Source of the DNA: DYJK01 sp040755055
GTDB lineage: Bacteria; Bacteroidota; Ignavibacteria; Ignavibacteriales; Melioribacteraceae
DNA: 64,000 bases
Direction of reading: 5' to 3'
Assembly (NCBI GenBank): GCA_040755055.1
Contig: JBFMBS010000023.1
Coordinates: 8,452-72,451 of the forward strand
Part shown: one piece after another, positions 24,734 through 33,780 of the stretch
Layout: each line of letters starts with the position of its first letter
Position numbering within the stretch: position 1 is the first letter of the stretch
Translations under genes and position numbers: made by a program
The notes under the pieces: model-generated
What the model was told of the DNA's origin: nothing
The model's database searches: none
What the model saw: the letters and a program-made list of their open reading frames with translations, nothing else

Positions 24734-26056
24734 ATGGAAAAAATTGTACTTCCCGAAATAGAGAACCTAAATCAAATTGATGTTTATATTGCTCACGAGG
24801 GATTTCAATCTGCTAAAAAAGCTTTTACCCAATCACCGGATGATTTAATCGATCAAGTTAAAAAATCAGGTTTACGCGGAAGGGGCGGCGCTGCATTTTC
24901 AGCCGGACTTAAATGGAGTTTTATGCCTAAGACGACCGATAAGCCAAAATATCTTTGCATCAATGGTGATGAAAGTGAGCCGGGTTCTTTCAAAGACAGA
25001 CAGATTTTTGAGTACAATCCATTCCAGCTTATTGAAGGTGTAATCATTACATGCTATGCAATTGGTGCCAAGGTTGCCTACCTCTACATCAGGGGTGAAT
25101 ACCATAAATGGATTAAGCTGATGCAAAATGCCATTGATACTGCTTACGAAAAAGGTTTCCTTGGTGAGAAGATGAAAGAAACATTCGGCACACAGTTTAG
25201 CTGCGATCTGTTTATTCATAAAGGTGCCGGTGCATATATCTGCGGTGAAGAATCATCTTTGATGAATTCTATTGAAGGTTACCGCGGCTATCCGAGGGTA
25301 AAGCCGCCTTTCCCGGCACAAAAAGGTTTATGGGGCTGTCCAACTACAATTAATAATGTTGAAACTATTACCAATGTTCCGCCTATTATTAGCAAAGGTT
25401 GGGAATGGTTTTCAAAAATCGGTGCACCGAAACATCCCGGTACTATTTTGTTTGGTATCAGCGGGCACGTAAACAAACCGGGCGTATATGAGTTACCATC
25501 CGGAGTTTTGTTGACAGATTTAATTTTTAATTATGCCGGCGGTGTTCCCGGAAATAAAAAAATTAAATGTGTAATCCCCGGGGGTTCTTCAATGCCTCCA
25601 TTACGCGGCGACCAGCTTGAAGGTGTTAAGATGGATGCCGAATCACTTAAAGAAGTTGGTTCTGCTATCGGTACCGGCGGTGTAATGGTAATGGATGAAG
25701 ATACAAATCTGTTAAAAGTCTTATTACGAATAACAAAATTCTATCATCACGAAAGCTGCGGACAATGCACGCCTTGCCGTGAAGGTACCGGTTGGATGGA
25801 AAAAACATTGCATAGAATATTAGATGGTCACGGTACATTGAATGATTTAGATTTACTGGTAAACGTTGCAAATAATATTGAAGGCAATACAATTTGTGCT
25901 CTTGGTGATGCTGCTGCATGGCCGGTTAAGTTTATGATAACAAGATTCAGAGACGAATTTGAGAAATATGTAAATCACAATGTATCGATACCCGTTCCAA
26001 ATAAAGTCCATTCTATGAGACAGACTACCGTTCCTTTAGCAGATTTAACCAGATAA
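24734..26056 (+). CDS. nuoF: NADH-quinone oxidoreductase subunit F
   Basis: 440 aa FMN- and NADH-binding subunit. GLRGRGGAAFSAGLKW is the FMN/NADH site, NGDESEPGSFKDR and GAGAYICGEESSL are further cofactor motifs, and ESCGQCTPCREG with the later CALGD supplies the [4Fe-4S] ligands. It is the last nuo gene here: nuoG to nuoN do not follow, so the rest of complex I must be encoded elsewhere. Confidence 0.95.
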   Translation: MEKIVLPEIENLNQIDVYIAHEGFQSAKKAFTQSPDDLIDQVKKSGLRGRGGAAFSAGLKWSFMPKTTDKPKYLCINGDESEPGSFKDRQIFEYNPFQLIEGVIITCYAIGAKVAYLYIRGEYHKWIKLMQNAIDTAYEKGFLGEKMKETFGTQFSCDLFIHKGAGAYICGEESSLMNSIEGYRGYPRVKPPFPAQKGLWGCPTTINNVETITNVPPIISKGWEWFSKIGAPKHPGTILFGISGHVNKPGVYELPSGVLLTDLIFNYAGGVPGNKKIKCVIPGGSSMPPLRGDQLEGVKMDAESLKEVGSAIGTGGVMVMDEDTNLLKVLLRITKFYHHESCGQCTPCREGTGWMEKTLHRILDGHGTLNDLDLLVNVANNIEGNTICALGDAAAWPVKFMITRFRDEFEKYVNHNVSIPVPNKVHSMRQTTVPLADLTR

Positions 26057-26220
26057 TACTACATAATTTTTTGTACTGGGTTATTTGCTAATCTAATCCA
26101 AGCTCTCCGAAAAACTTTTATCAATTTGCGCATCTTGGTAAAGAGAACATTTTATTTTTTACTTTTTAATGATTTATTAATTATACAAATTTGGTTTGCA
26201 CAAAAAATAATGAGTATTAA

Positions 26221-27798
26221 ATGCTTACAGAATCAAATTCCCAAGAAACCATATGTATTAACCCGGCAACGGGTGAAGTGATTGGCAGATCAAAATTACA
26301 CAGCATTGATGATTTAAAAGTGATGATTAATTATGCAAGGGCAGCACAAGTAGTATGGGATGGTTTATCAATCGAGCAGCGCGCAAAGAAGATTATCAAA
26401 ATCCGTGATTTTATTGTTAATAACTCAACTAGAATTTCTGAATTAATTTCGAAAGACAACGGCAAAACAAAAGTTGATGCTTTAGCTACTGAGGTGTTAC
26501 CTTCTGCCATGGCTGTAACGTACTACTGTAAAAAGGCAAAATCATTCTTGAAGGATCAAAAAATATCAACCGGAAATCTTTTCTTGTTTTATAAAAGGAG
26601 TAAAATTGTTCGCATTCCTTACGGCGTAGTTGGAATTATATCGCCATGGAATTATCCTCTGGCTATTCCGTTTGCAGATGTGATAACAGCATTGTTATGC
26701 GGAAATGCCGTAATATTAAAAACAGCTACGGAAACACAACTTGTCGGATTACTGCTTAAAGAAATGGTTGAGTATGCCGAACTTCCGAAAGGTTTATTTA
26801 ATTATATAAACCTTCCTGGTAGAATAGCCGGTGATACATTCATTGAAAATGGAATAGATAAAATATTCTTTATCGGTTCAGTTCAAACCGGAAAATATTT
26901 ATTGGAGAAAGCTTCAAAGACTTTAACACCCGTTAACCTTGAACTGGGTGGTAATGATGCAATGATAGTTTGTGAAGATGCCGATCTATATCGCGCAGCA
27001 AATGGTGCTTTATGGGGAAGCTTTCAAAATTCCGGGCAATCATGTGGTGGCATAGAAAGAATTTATGTCCATGAAAAAATTTACGATCAATTTATTCTAC
27101 TGTTAAAAGAAAAGGTCGAAAATTTAAATGTTGAAATGGGCAGCAATTTAAATTCAGATATGGGCTGCATGGCAAGTGATAAGCAAGTTGAAACGGTAAA
27201 TAAGCATATAGAAGATGCACTTGTAAAAGGTGCAATCATTTATGCTCGGTCCAACGTACCTTCAGAGAAAAATTATAAGAATTTTATGCCGGCTATGGTG
27301 ATAACAAATGTTAATCACGATATGCTTATGATGAAAGATGAAACATTCGGCCCGGTTGTTGGGGTAATGAAATTTACAGATTATGAAGAAGCGATTAAAT
27401 TAGCGAATGATTCCTACTTAGGACTAACCGGATCTGTTTGGTCTAAGAATCAGAAGAAAGCCGAAAAGATAGCTAGAAAAATTGAAGCCGGTGTCGTGAC
27501 TATTAATGATCACTTAATGAGTCATGGTATGGCTGAAACACCATGGGGAGGTTTCAAACAATCAGGTCGGGGCAGATCACATGGCAAATTTGGTTTTGAT
27601 GAAATGACACAGCCGATGGTAATCGTTAAAGATTTGTTATGGTTTACAAAGAAGCAATTATGGTGGCATCCGTATAATCATAAGGTTTACGGGGGCATTG
27701 AAGGTCTGCTAAATCTGCTGTATAACAAAAGTCTATTCAAAAAAATTGTCGGCATTAAAAAAGTATTGAGCATTGTTCCGCGTATATTCAAGAAGTAG
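26221..27798 (+). CDS. NAD(P)-dependent aldehyde dehydrogenase
   Basis: 525 aa. SPWNYPLAIPF is the family N-terminal cofactor loop, FIGSVQTGK the nucleotide-binding turn, LELGGNDAMIV holds the general-base Glu, and NSGQSCGGIERIYV holds the catalytic Cys. MSHGMAETPWGGFKQSGRGRSHG is the conserved C-terminal block. A 40-residue C-terminal tail (WWHPYNHKVYGG...) is longer than in most members. The substrate is unknown; general ALDH superfamily, perhaps medium-chain or succinic semialdehyde type. Stand-alone gene; a TTTGCAC word at 26196-26202 may belong to its promoter. Confidence 0.88.
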   Translation: MLTESNSQETICINPATGEVIGRSKLHSIDDLKVMINYARAAQVVWDGLSIEQRAKKIIKIRDFIVNNSTRISELISKDNGKTKVDALATEVLPSAMAVTYYCKKAKSFLKDQKISTGNLFLFYKRSKIVRIPYGVVGIISPWNYPLAIPFADVITALLCGNAVILKTATETQLVGLLLKEMVEYAELPKGLFNYINLPGRIAGDTFIENGIDKIFFIGSVQTGKYLLEKASKTLTPVNLELGGNDAMIVCEDADLYRAANGALWGSFQNSGQSCGGIERIYVHEKIYDQFILLLKEKVENLNVEMGSNLNSDMGCMASDKQVETVNKHIEDALVKGAIIYARSNVPSEKNYKNFMPAMVITNVNHDMLMMKDETFGPVVGVMKFTDYEEAIKLANDSYLGLTGSVWSKNQKKAEKIARKIEAGVVTINDHLMSHGMAETPWGGFKQSGRGRSHGKFGFDEMTQPMVIVKDLLWFTKKQLWWHPYNHKVYGGIEGLLNLLYNKSLFKKIVGIKKVLSIVPRIFKK

Positions 27799-27924
27799 TG
27801 ATGAATCAATTTATAGATTAAGTGCTCAATATCTTTTACTCCCGGTGATTCATATCATTGGTTAGTCTGCTAATAATCTCTATAATTAATCAGCATTAAT
27901 TATAAATATTAACAGCCGACTGAG

Positions 27925-29643
27925 TTGAAAAAAAATAGAAAACAAGAAAGCATTTCTTCCATTGAGAAGGAATTAATTCAGACTGAAATTAAAAAAGCAC
28001 TACTTGTGCCCATACGAATTATTTCATTGATAATAATTCTTTCCGGACTATTTGCATTAATATTTGAAGTGAAATACTTCAAAGATGTTTCCTTATTTGT
28101 TTACGCATTCCGTTTTTTTGCAGTAACCTCTGCATTTTGGGTGTTGATTGTTACAACATTTGATGCCGGGAAAAAGCACCCGGTATTTTTAGCACATACC
28201 TTACTTATTTCAATAATTATTTCATTTACGGCTGTTATTATTTATATACCAAATACATTGGTGACTAATTCGCAAATTACGGCATTAGTCATTTTTACAA
28301 GTTCAATTTTCCTGAGCTGGGATATTAAGCATCAAATTCTTGTAGCTATTTATTATAACTTGGTTTTTGGGGCGACACTTTTTGTGAACAAAGACGGTAT
28401 CTACTTTGTTGATAATATTTTTGCCGCCGTTATATTTATAATGTTTTTGAGTGTTCTTTCGGTTATAGCCGTTGCAATAAATACTAAGTTAAGGATTAGC
28501 TCGGTACTAAAAACTTTACGGTTAACGGAACTCCAGAGGAAATTTAAAGAGATATTCGATAATTCAACAGAGGGATTGTTCAGGGCAACTCTTGATGGCG
28601 AAATTATTATTGCCAATAGAGCATTTTACAAAATATTTGAACTTAATAATCAGTTGGACAAGCTATCATTGACCCAAAATGATATTGTTGGTAATGATGA
28701 GTTTTCATCAATTAATAACTTATTAATGCATAATAAAATTGTCGCGCATTATTCAATTAAAGTTGTTAAGGTGGCTGAAACAAAGTTTGTACGATTGAAT
28801 TGTAATTTACATCAAGATACTTCGTTAGGGTCTTATATAATTGAAGGATCGTTTAGTGACATTACGGATCAAATTAAAAAGGAAACAGAGCTTAAACTGG
28901 CAAAAGAAAAAGCTGAAGAATCGGATAAATTAAAATCCGAGTTTCTTTCTCAAATGTCGCATGAAATTAGAACACCTATAAACGCAATATTAAGTTCGGT
29001 AGATTTTCTGCAAGAAGAACTTCAGGGTAATTACGGAGAAGAAGTAAAAACTACTTTTGATATAATTGATTCAGCAAGCAAAAGGATTATCCGGACTGTT
29101 CAGTTAATTCTAAATTTGGCAGAAGTGCAAAGCGGTCTGTATAAATTGAAAACTTCTAAGTTTGACATCTATTTTGATTGCCTCTTGTTAATCTACCGAG
29201 AGTACGAGAATGAGGCAAAAAATAAGAATATTAGGTTCAACGTTAAACGATGGATAGAGGATACAACAATTATTGCCGATGAGTATTCAGTTAACCAGGT
29301 TTTCAGAAATATAATCGATAACTCAATAAAATATACACACTCAGGTGCGATTGATATTGATGTTGATAGTGATGAGGATGGCAGATTAACCGTGGAGATA
29401 ACCGACACCGGGATTGGAATTTCGAACGATTATTTACCTGACTTGTTTAAGAATTTTTCACGGGAAGAAAGAGGATTCACAAGAAACTTCGATGGGAATG
29501 GATTAGGTTTGGCATTAGTAAAGAAATATTGTGATTTGAATAGTTCTACAATTTCAATTAAAAGTAGAAAGAATGAAGGAACATCGGTTAAGATCACTTT
29601 TCATAATTTGAAAAGTGTGTCTCAACCAATCAATTCTTTTTAA
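27925..29643 (+). CDS. Membrane-bound PAS-sensor histidine kinase
   Basis: 572 aa. Residues 28-190 hold about six transmembrane helices, residues of about 200-320 a PAS domain (FKEIFDNSTEGLFRATLDGEIIIANRAFYKIFEL), then a dimerisation/phosphoacceptor domain with SHEIRTP (His346) and a HATPase domain (NIIDNSIKYTHSG, DTGIGIS, GNGLGLALVKKYC). No receiver domain and no response regulator next door, so it is an orphan kinase. The start is TTG 27925, without a strong ribosome-binding site. Its 3' end overlaps the convergent small gene by 14 bases. Confidence 0.87.
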   Translation: MKKNRKQESISSIEKELIQTEIKKALLVPIRIISLIIILSGLFALIFEVKYFKDVSLFVYAFRFFAVTSAFWVLIVTTFDAGKKHPVFLAHTLLISIIISFTAVIIYIPNTLVTNSQITALVIFTSSIFLSWDIKHQILVAIYYNLVFGATLFVNKDGIYFVDNIFAAVIFIMFLSVLSVIAVAINTKLRISSVLKTLRLTELQRKFKEIFDNSTEGLFRATLDGEIIIANRAFYKIFELNNQLDKLSLTQNDIVGNDEFSSINNLLMHNKIVAHYSIKVVKVAETKFVRLNCNLHQDTSLGSYIIEGSFSDITDQIKKETELKLAKEKAEESDKLKSEFLSQMSHEIRTPINAILSSVDFLQEELQGNYGEEVKTTFDIIDSASKRIIRTVQLILNLAEVQSGLYKLKTSKFDIYFDCLLLIYREYENEAKNKNIRFNVKRWIEDTTIIADEYSVNQVFRNIIDNSIKYTHSGAIDIDVDSDEDGRLTVEITDTGIGISNDYLPDLFKNFSREERGFTRNFDGNGLGLALVKKYCDLNSSTISIKSRKNEGTSVKITFHNLKSVSQPINSF

Positions 29644-29845
29644 TCATACCCGAAATTTTATCTTTAAACTTATCGGTCAATTTCTTCGCCCAAATGAATT
29701 CGGTTGCAAGAATTGACAATCCTAAGGGGATAATTATAAAAGCCGGTCCCGGCAATACGATCATAAAAATTCCAGCGATTAAAATGGAACCCCCAATTAT
29801 TCCAATAATAATTTTTTTTAATTGTTTCAGTGATTTAATTATCAT
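29630..29845 (-). CDS. Small PGPGW-type transmembrane protein
   Basis: 71 aa with one long hydrophobic hairpin. VLPGPAFIIIPLGLSILATEFIWAKKL matches the putative transmembrane PGPGW family, in which the PGPG-like turn links two helices. Function unknown. It overlaps the upstream nucleotidyltransferase gene by 11 bases, as if translated from the same mRNA. Confidence 0.7.
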   Translation of the reverse strand: MIIKSLKQLKKIIIGIIGGSILIAGIFMIVLPGPAFIIIPLGLSILATEFIWAKKLTDKFKDKISGMIKKN

Positions 29846-30521
29846 AATAGACTATATATTTTTGTACTTTAGATAAATTTAACAAAAATTGTTCTGTGAA
29901 ATATCCCCAGTTTTTATAAATCCTTATACTTATTTTCTTTACAGTAAATTCACGTAATGTTAATTCTAGCTTTTTCTTTAAAACCCACAGTCTATTATTA
30001 ATCTGACTAATATCTGGATACAAATTCGGAATTTTGTTGGTATCTAAAAAACCGCGTTTAATTGTACCTGGTAATTCTTTGATGTTGTGATCCCAATAGT
30101 ATTTTTGATTTTTATTAAGAGGATATACGATATTTGAGCAATAGTCATTCTTCCATTTCTCGAACACAATCATACACTTATTGAATAAATATTCTGATAT
30201 TATTGTAAAATCCAAGTCAGAATTTATATCAAATGGTTTGCCAAATTTGTTCGTTGATAAAGAAAATCCGGTTCTTGCACTTCCAATGAGTGTAATTTCT
30301 TTTGGATGAATATTAAGATTGTCTGCTAAGTAATATCTAATTTGCTCATATAATAGTGGATATTCTGAAAATATAATTGGGATCCCCTCACTCAGCCACT
30401 GATGAAATATGAGTGGCAAGTCTTGATATGACAAATGTTTTATGATGTGCTTAAAAGTAGAAAAGTCCAAATAATATTTGTTGCTAATATAATCTTTGTT
30501 ACTTACATCGAATGGTTTCAT
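29835..30521 (-). CDS. Nucleotidyltransferase-fold protein, function unknown
   Basis: 228 aa. IGSARTGFSL (Gly80-Ser81) followed by SDLDFTII (Asp102, Asp104) is the GS...DxD signature of the polymerase-beta-like nucleotidyltransferase superfamily, with an unusual insertion (STNKFGKPFDIN) between GS and DxD. The N-terminal 75 residues and the C-terminal 110 residues match no family I recognise. The start overlaps the end of the GT51 gene by 23 bases, so the two are probably made together. Candidates are an accessory toxin-like or defence-type enzyme; no effector was seen. Confidence 0.6.
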   Translation of the reverse strand: MKPFDVSNKDYISNKYYLDFSTFKHIIKHLSYQDLPLIFHQWLSEGIPIIFSEYPLLYEQIRYYLADNLNIHPKEITLIGSARTGFSLSTNKFGKPFDINSDLDFTIISEYLFNKCMIVFEKWKNDYCSNIVYPLNKNQKYYWDHNIKELPGTIKRGFLDTNKIPNLYPDISQINNRLWVLKKKLELTLREFTVKKISIRIYKNWGYFTEQFLLNLSKVQKYIVYYDN

Positions 30522-31128
30522 TTTTTAATTTCTGGTTATTATAAACGCTTAAAATAAATTTAGTTCTGATTTTATGTTTATCTTCTATTGATTTAACCAG
30601 ATTTTTAGTTATTGGATATTTTAATCGTGCTATTATTGACGCAATCTCTTCTTCACTAGCCTTGTAAATATTGATTTTTAATAAATCAGTGTGATTTAGT
30701 AAGCCATTGGATCGCCATCCGTAATAAGCTAAAAATAAATAGTATTTTAAAATATTTTCTTTCGTAAAAAAACTATTTAATGTAGAAGCAATCAGAATTT
30801 CTTTAATTTTTCTTCTGTATGAGTATCTATAATCTGCAGTGATTATCCTAACTAATTGTTGCTGAATAGTACTAGCCCCTTCCATTTTTTTGTAAAATAT
30901 ATTATTTCTCATAGCTCTGATAATAGAAAGCCAATCGACACCTTCGTGTTTCCAGAATCTTTTATCTTCTGCAATTATCAGCATTGTGTAATAGGGCAAA
31001 GGTAATGGATATAAAAATTTTTTATCTAATGTTTTTGTTATTGGCAGTAGTTTATTATAAAAAGATTGGATTTTATCCTTATAAAATAAAAGAGCACAAA
31101 TTTTAACTGAACTAGTAAAGAAATCCAT
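30499..31128 (-). CDS. Stand-alone GT51 peptidoglycan transglycosylase domain without membrane anchor
   Basis: 209 aa. IIAEDKRFWKHEGVDW contains the catalytic Glu motif, GASTIQQQLVR the second motif and RKIKEILIASTLNSFFTKENIL the third, all of glycosyltransferase family 51 (MtgA and class A PBPs). No transpeptidase domain follows, and the N terminus (MDFFTSSVKICALLFYKDK) is at best weakly hydrophobic, unlike MtgA. The fourth motif is altered: LFLAYYGWRSNG in place of YLN..YFG. It starts 4 bases after the S9 peptidase and overlaps the nucleotidyltransferase gene. Role unclear. Confidence 0.75.
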   Translation of the reverse strand: MDFFTSSVKICALLFYKDKIQSFYNKLLPITKTLDKKFLYPLPLPYYTMLIIAEDKRFWKHEGVDWLSIIRAMRNNIFYKKMEGASTIQQQLVRIITADYRYSYRRKIKEILIASTLNSFFTKENILKYYLFLAYYGWRSNGLLNHTDLLKINIYKASEEEIASIIARLKYPITKNLVKSIEDKHKIRTKFILSVYNNQKLKNETIRCK

Positions 31129-31132
31129 AAAT

Positions 31133-33244
31133 TTATTTTTTTATCAAAATACCAACATTGTAGAACATGAATGATAACAGATCAGTGTAAAGTTCTATTG
31201 TTTTTGATGTACTTGTTCCGGCTCCATGCCCAACTTTTGTTTCGATTCTAATTAACGCCGGATTTTTTGCACTATTCATTTCTTGCAATGTAGCGGCATA
31301 TTTAAAAGAGTGAGCCGGGAAAACACGGTCATCATGATCTGCAGTTGTTACCATTGTGGCCGGGTAATCAGCCCCATTCTTTATATTATGCAGCGGTGAA
31401 TATGAGTACAAAAATTTGAACTGATCCGGATTGTCGCTTGAACCGTATTCGGGTACCCAAGCCCAACCGATTGTGAATTTATGAAACCGCAGCATATCCA
31501 TAACGCCGACCATCGGGAAAGCAACTTTAAACAATTCGGGATGCTGGTTGATTACCGCACCAATTAACAATCCACCGTTTGATCCTCCCTGGATAGCAAG
31601 TTTTGATGGAGAAGTATATTCATTTTCAATCAACCATTCTGCAGCAGAAATGAAATCATCAAACACATTCTGTTTTTTATCGAGCATCCCGGCTTTATGC
31701 CACTCTTCTCCGTATTCGCTTCCGCCTCTCAAACATGCCAGTGCATATACAGCACCGTTTTCAATAAGCGGGATACGTGTTACGGAAAACGACGGCTGCA
31801 TAGCAATGTTAAATCCGCCGTATGCATAAAGAAGTGTTGGATTTGAACCGTCAAGTTTTAATCCTTTCTTATGAACTATAAAGAGGGGTATTTTAGTACC
31901 ATCTTTGCTATTATAAAATATTTGTTTGGTTTCATACCCATCCATATCAAACTTCACATCAGATTTTCTGAATAATTCTGATTTATTCTCATCGACATTA
32001 TACTTATAAATTGTTGGCGGATAAGTGAAGGATGTAAATGTAAAAAATGTTTCGTTGTCTTCTTTTTTCCCACCGAATCCGCTCACCGTTCCTAATCCCG
32101 GGAGTTCTATTTCATAAAGAAGTTTACCGTTCAGATCATATGCATAAACATGATTGGTTACATCTTGAAGATAAGTTACAATTAATTTTCCGTTCAATAA
32201 TGAAGCATTTTGAATTACATGTTGTGATTCGGGTATTATAACTTGCCAATTTTCTTTTGAAGGGTTTTCGGGATCAACTAAGATAATTTTATTTTTTGGT
32301 GCATCAAGATTAGTAATCATCAAGAACTTATCATCAACATTATCTATCATACTGTATTCGGCATCAAATTTATCAAACACCCATTTTATTTCTCCCTCTT
32401 TAGATAAATCTTTGAACATGAGACCATTATTTGATGAGGAACCTTCCCAAACATTTATTATTAAAAATCTTTCATCATCTGTTACGCCGGCGCCAAAACC
32501 TCTTTTGGGATTTTCTTTATCTTCAATAATCAATTTATCTTCCGATTGTTGAGTACCAAGTTTGTGGTAGCATAACTTTTGAAATTCGTTTTTGCCTTTT
32601 AATTCTTCACCGACTTTTGGTTCATCATATCTGCTGTAAAAAAATCCATCTTTATACCAGGAAGCACCGGTGAATTTTGCCCATAATATTTTATCTTCAG
32701 TTAGTTTTTTTGTAGCAACATCCATAACATATATTTCTCTCCAGTCGGAGCCACCTTTAGATATCAAGTACGTTGCATATTTATAATCCTTTGAAAATGA
32801 TAAACCGGCTAAACTAATAGAACCATCCGTAGAAAATGTGTTAGGGTCAATGAAAATGTTCGGTGCACCCTCTAATCCTTTTTGAATATATACGACACTT
32901 TGTTCTTGCAGACCGTCATTTTTATAAAAGATGTAATGCACACCAATCTTTGAAGGGGCAGAATATCTTTCATAATTCCATAATTCTGTCAATCTGTTTT
33001 TAAGTTTTTCTCTAAATGGAATATTGCTCAAATAAGATTCTGTCAATTTGTTTTGTGCATCGATCCATTGTTTGGTCTCATCGGAATTGTTGTCTTCCAA
33101 CCATCGGTATGGATCGGCAATTTGAGTTCCGTGGTAGTCATCCGTGTGGTCGATTTTCTTTGAAGAAGGGTATTGTAAATTTTGTGCTGATATTAATGAG
33201 AAAAAGCTAAGAATAAGTAAAGGTAATATGTATTTGAATTTCAT
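31133..33244 (-). CDS. Prolyl oligopeptidase (S9A), secreted
   Basis: 703 aa with a signal peptide (residues 1-20, ISAQ). DPYRWLED near the N terminus is the S9A signature, followed by a beta-propeller and a C-terminal alpha/beta-hydrolase domain. Catalytic triad: Ser in QGGSNGGLL, Asp in ADHDDRVFP, His in KVGHGAG. It cleaves short peptides after proline, probably in the periplasm, for peptide nutrition. It leads a minus-strand run with the GT51, nucleotidyltransferase and PGPGW genes, spaced by 4 bases or overlapping, though a functional link is not obvious. Confidence 0.92.
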   Translation of the reverse strand: MKFKYILPLLILSFFSLISAQNLQYPSSKKIDHTDDYHGTQIADPYRWLEDNNSDETKQWIDAQNKLTESYLSNIPFREKLKNRLTELWNYERYSAPSKIGVHYIFYKNDGLQEQSVVYIQKGLEGAPNIFIDPNTFSTDGSISLAGLSFSKDYKYATYLISKGGSDWREIYVMDVATKKLTEDKILWAKFTGASWYKDGFFYSRYDEPKVGEELKGKNEFQKLCYHKLGTQQSEDKLIIEDKENPKRGFGAGVTDDERFLIINVWEGSSSNNGLMFKDLSKEGEIKWVFDKFDAEYSMIDNVDDKFLMITNLDAPKNKIILVDPENPSKENWQVIIPESQHVIQNASLLNGKLIVTYLQDVTNHVYAYDLNGKLLYEIELPGLGTVSGFGGKKEDNETFFTFTSFTYPPTIYKYNVDENKSELFRKSDVKFDMDGYETKQIFYNSKDGTKIPLFIVHKKGLKLDGSNPTLLYAYGGFNIAMQPSFSVTRIPLIENGAVYALACLRGGSEYGEEWHKAGMLDKKQNVFDDFISAAEWLIENEYTSPSKLAIQGGSNGGLLIGAVINQHPELFKVAFPMVGVMDMLRFHKFTIGWAWVPEYGSSDNPDQFKFLYSYSPLHNIKNGADYPATMVTTADHDDRVFPAHSFKYAATLQEMNSAKNPALIRIETKVGHGAGTSTSKTIELYTDLLSFMFYNVGILIKK

Positions 33245-33780
33245 TGGTTCACCCCGAATAGTTTATCTTAAAAATCACTACAGTCCCAAACTTTATTGAC
33301 ACGATTAAAAGTCTTGTAAGATCGTTTATTCTCAGTAGATTCACATGCTCAACAAATTGAACCCCGGTATAATTCTTATTACCGTAACTGCAAGTTATTA
33401 TTTGAATTAATGAGACTGCCTGAGAAAAGTTTGTGACAGTTATGTTAAAAATAGAATTCATTAATAATAAAACAAAATAAATCAAAAAAATTATACAGTG
33501 GTAAGTTCCTAAAAATATCAGTTAAAGATTGGAGTTATAATATATTTTATAAGATAATAACACTATATGCCTAAAAAATTAACCATATTTAGAGAGAATT
33601 TGTAAATCATAATTCAAAAACCGTGGTTGGTAACTGTTTGTTTAGGAAGCCCATACTGTCTATTTTTCATATACAATTTTTTAGGACTTGGATAGAAAAC
33701 GAGCCATAAAGGAATACAAAATATTCTTTTGATTGGTTCTCCAGGTTGAATTTCAAAACTAAATACAGTCAGAGGAGATA
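33245..33780. other. Intergenic region between S9 peptidase and gdhA
   Basis: 536 AT-rich bases between divergent genes. A short minus-strand frame (33249-33485) has no recognisable product and was not accepted. A GGAG site lies directly before gdhA. No RNA gene, repeat or clear consensus promoter was recognised; both gdhA and the peptidase run must be started from here. Confidence 0.5.

Noticed and set aside
33249..33485. 78-codon minus-strand frame upstream of the S9 peptidase
   Set aside because: No recognisable domain, odd composition and no convincing ribosome-binding site; it occupies the probable promoter region of two divergent genes.
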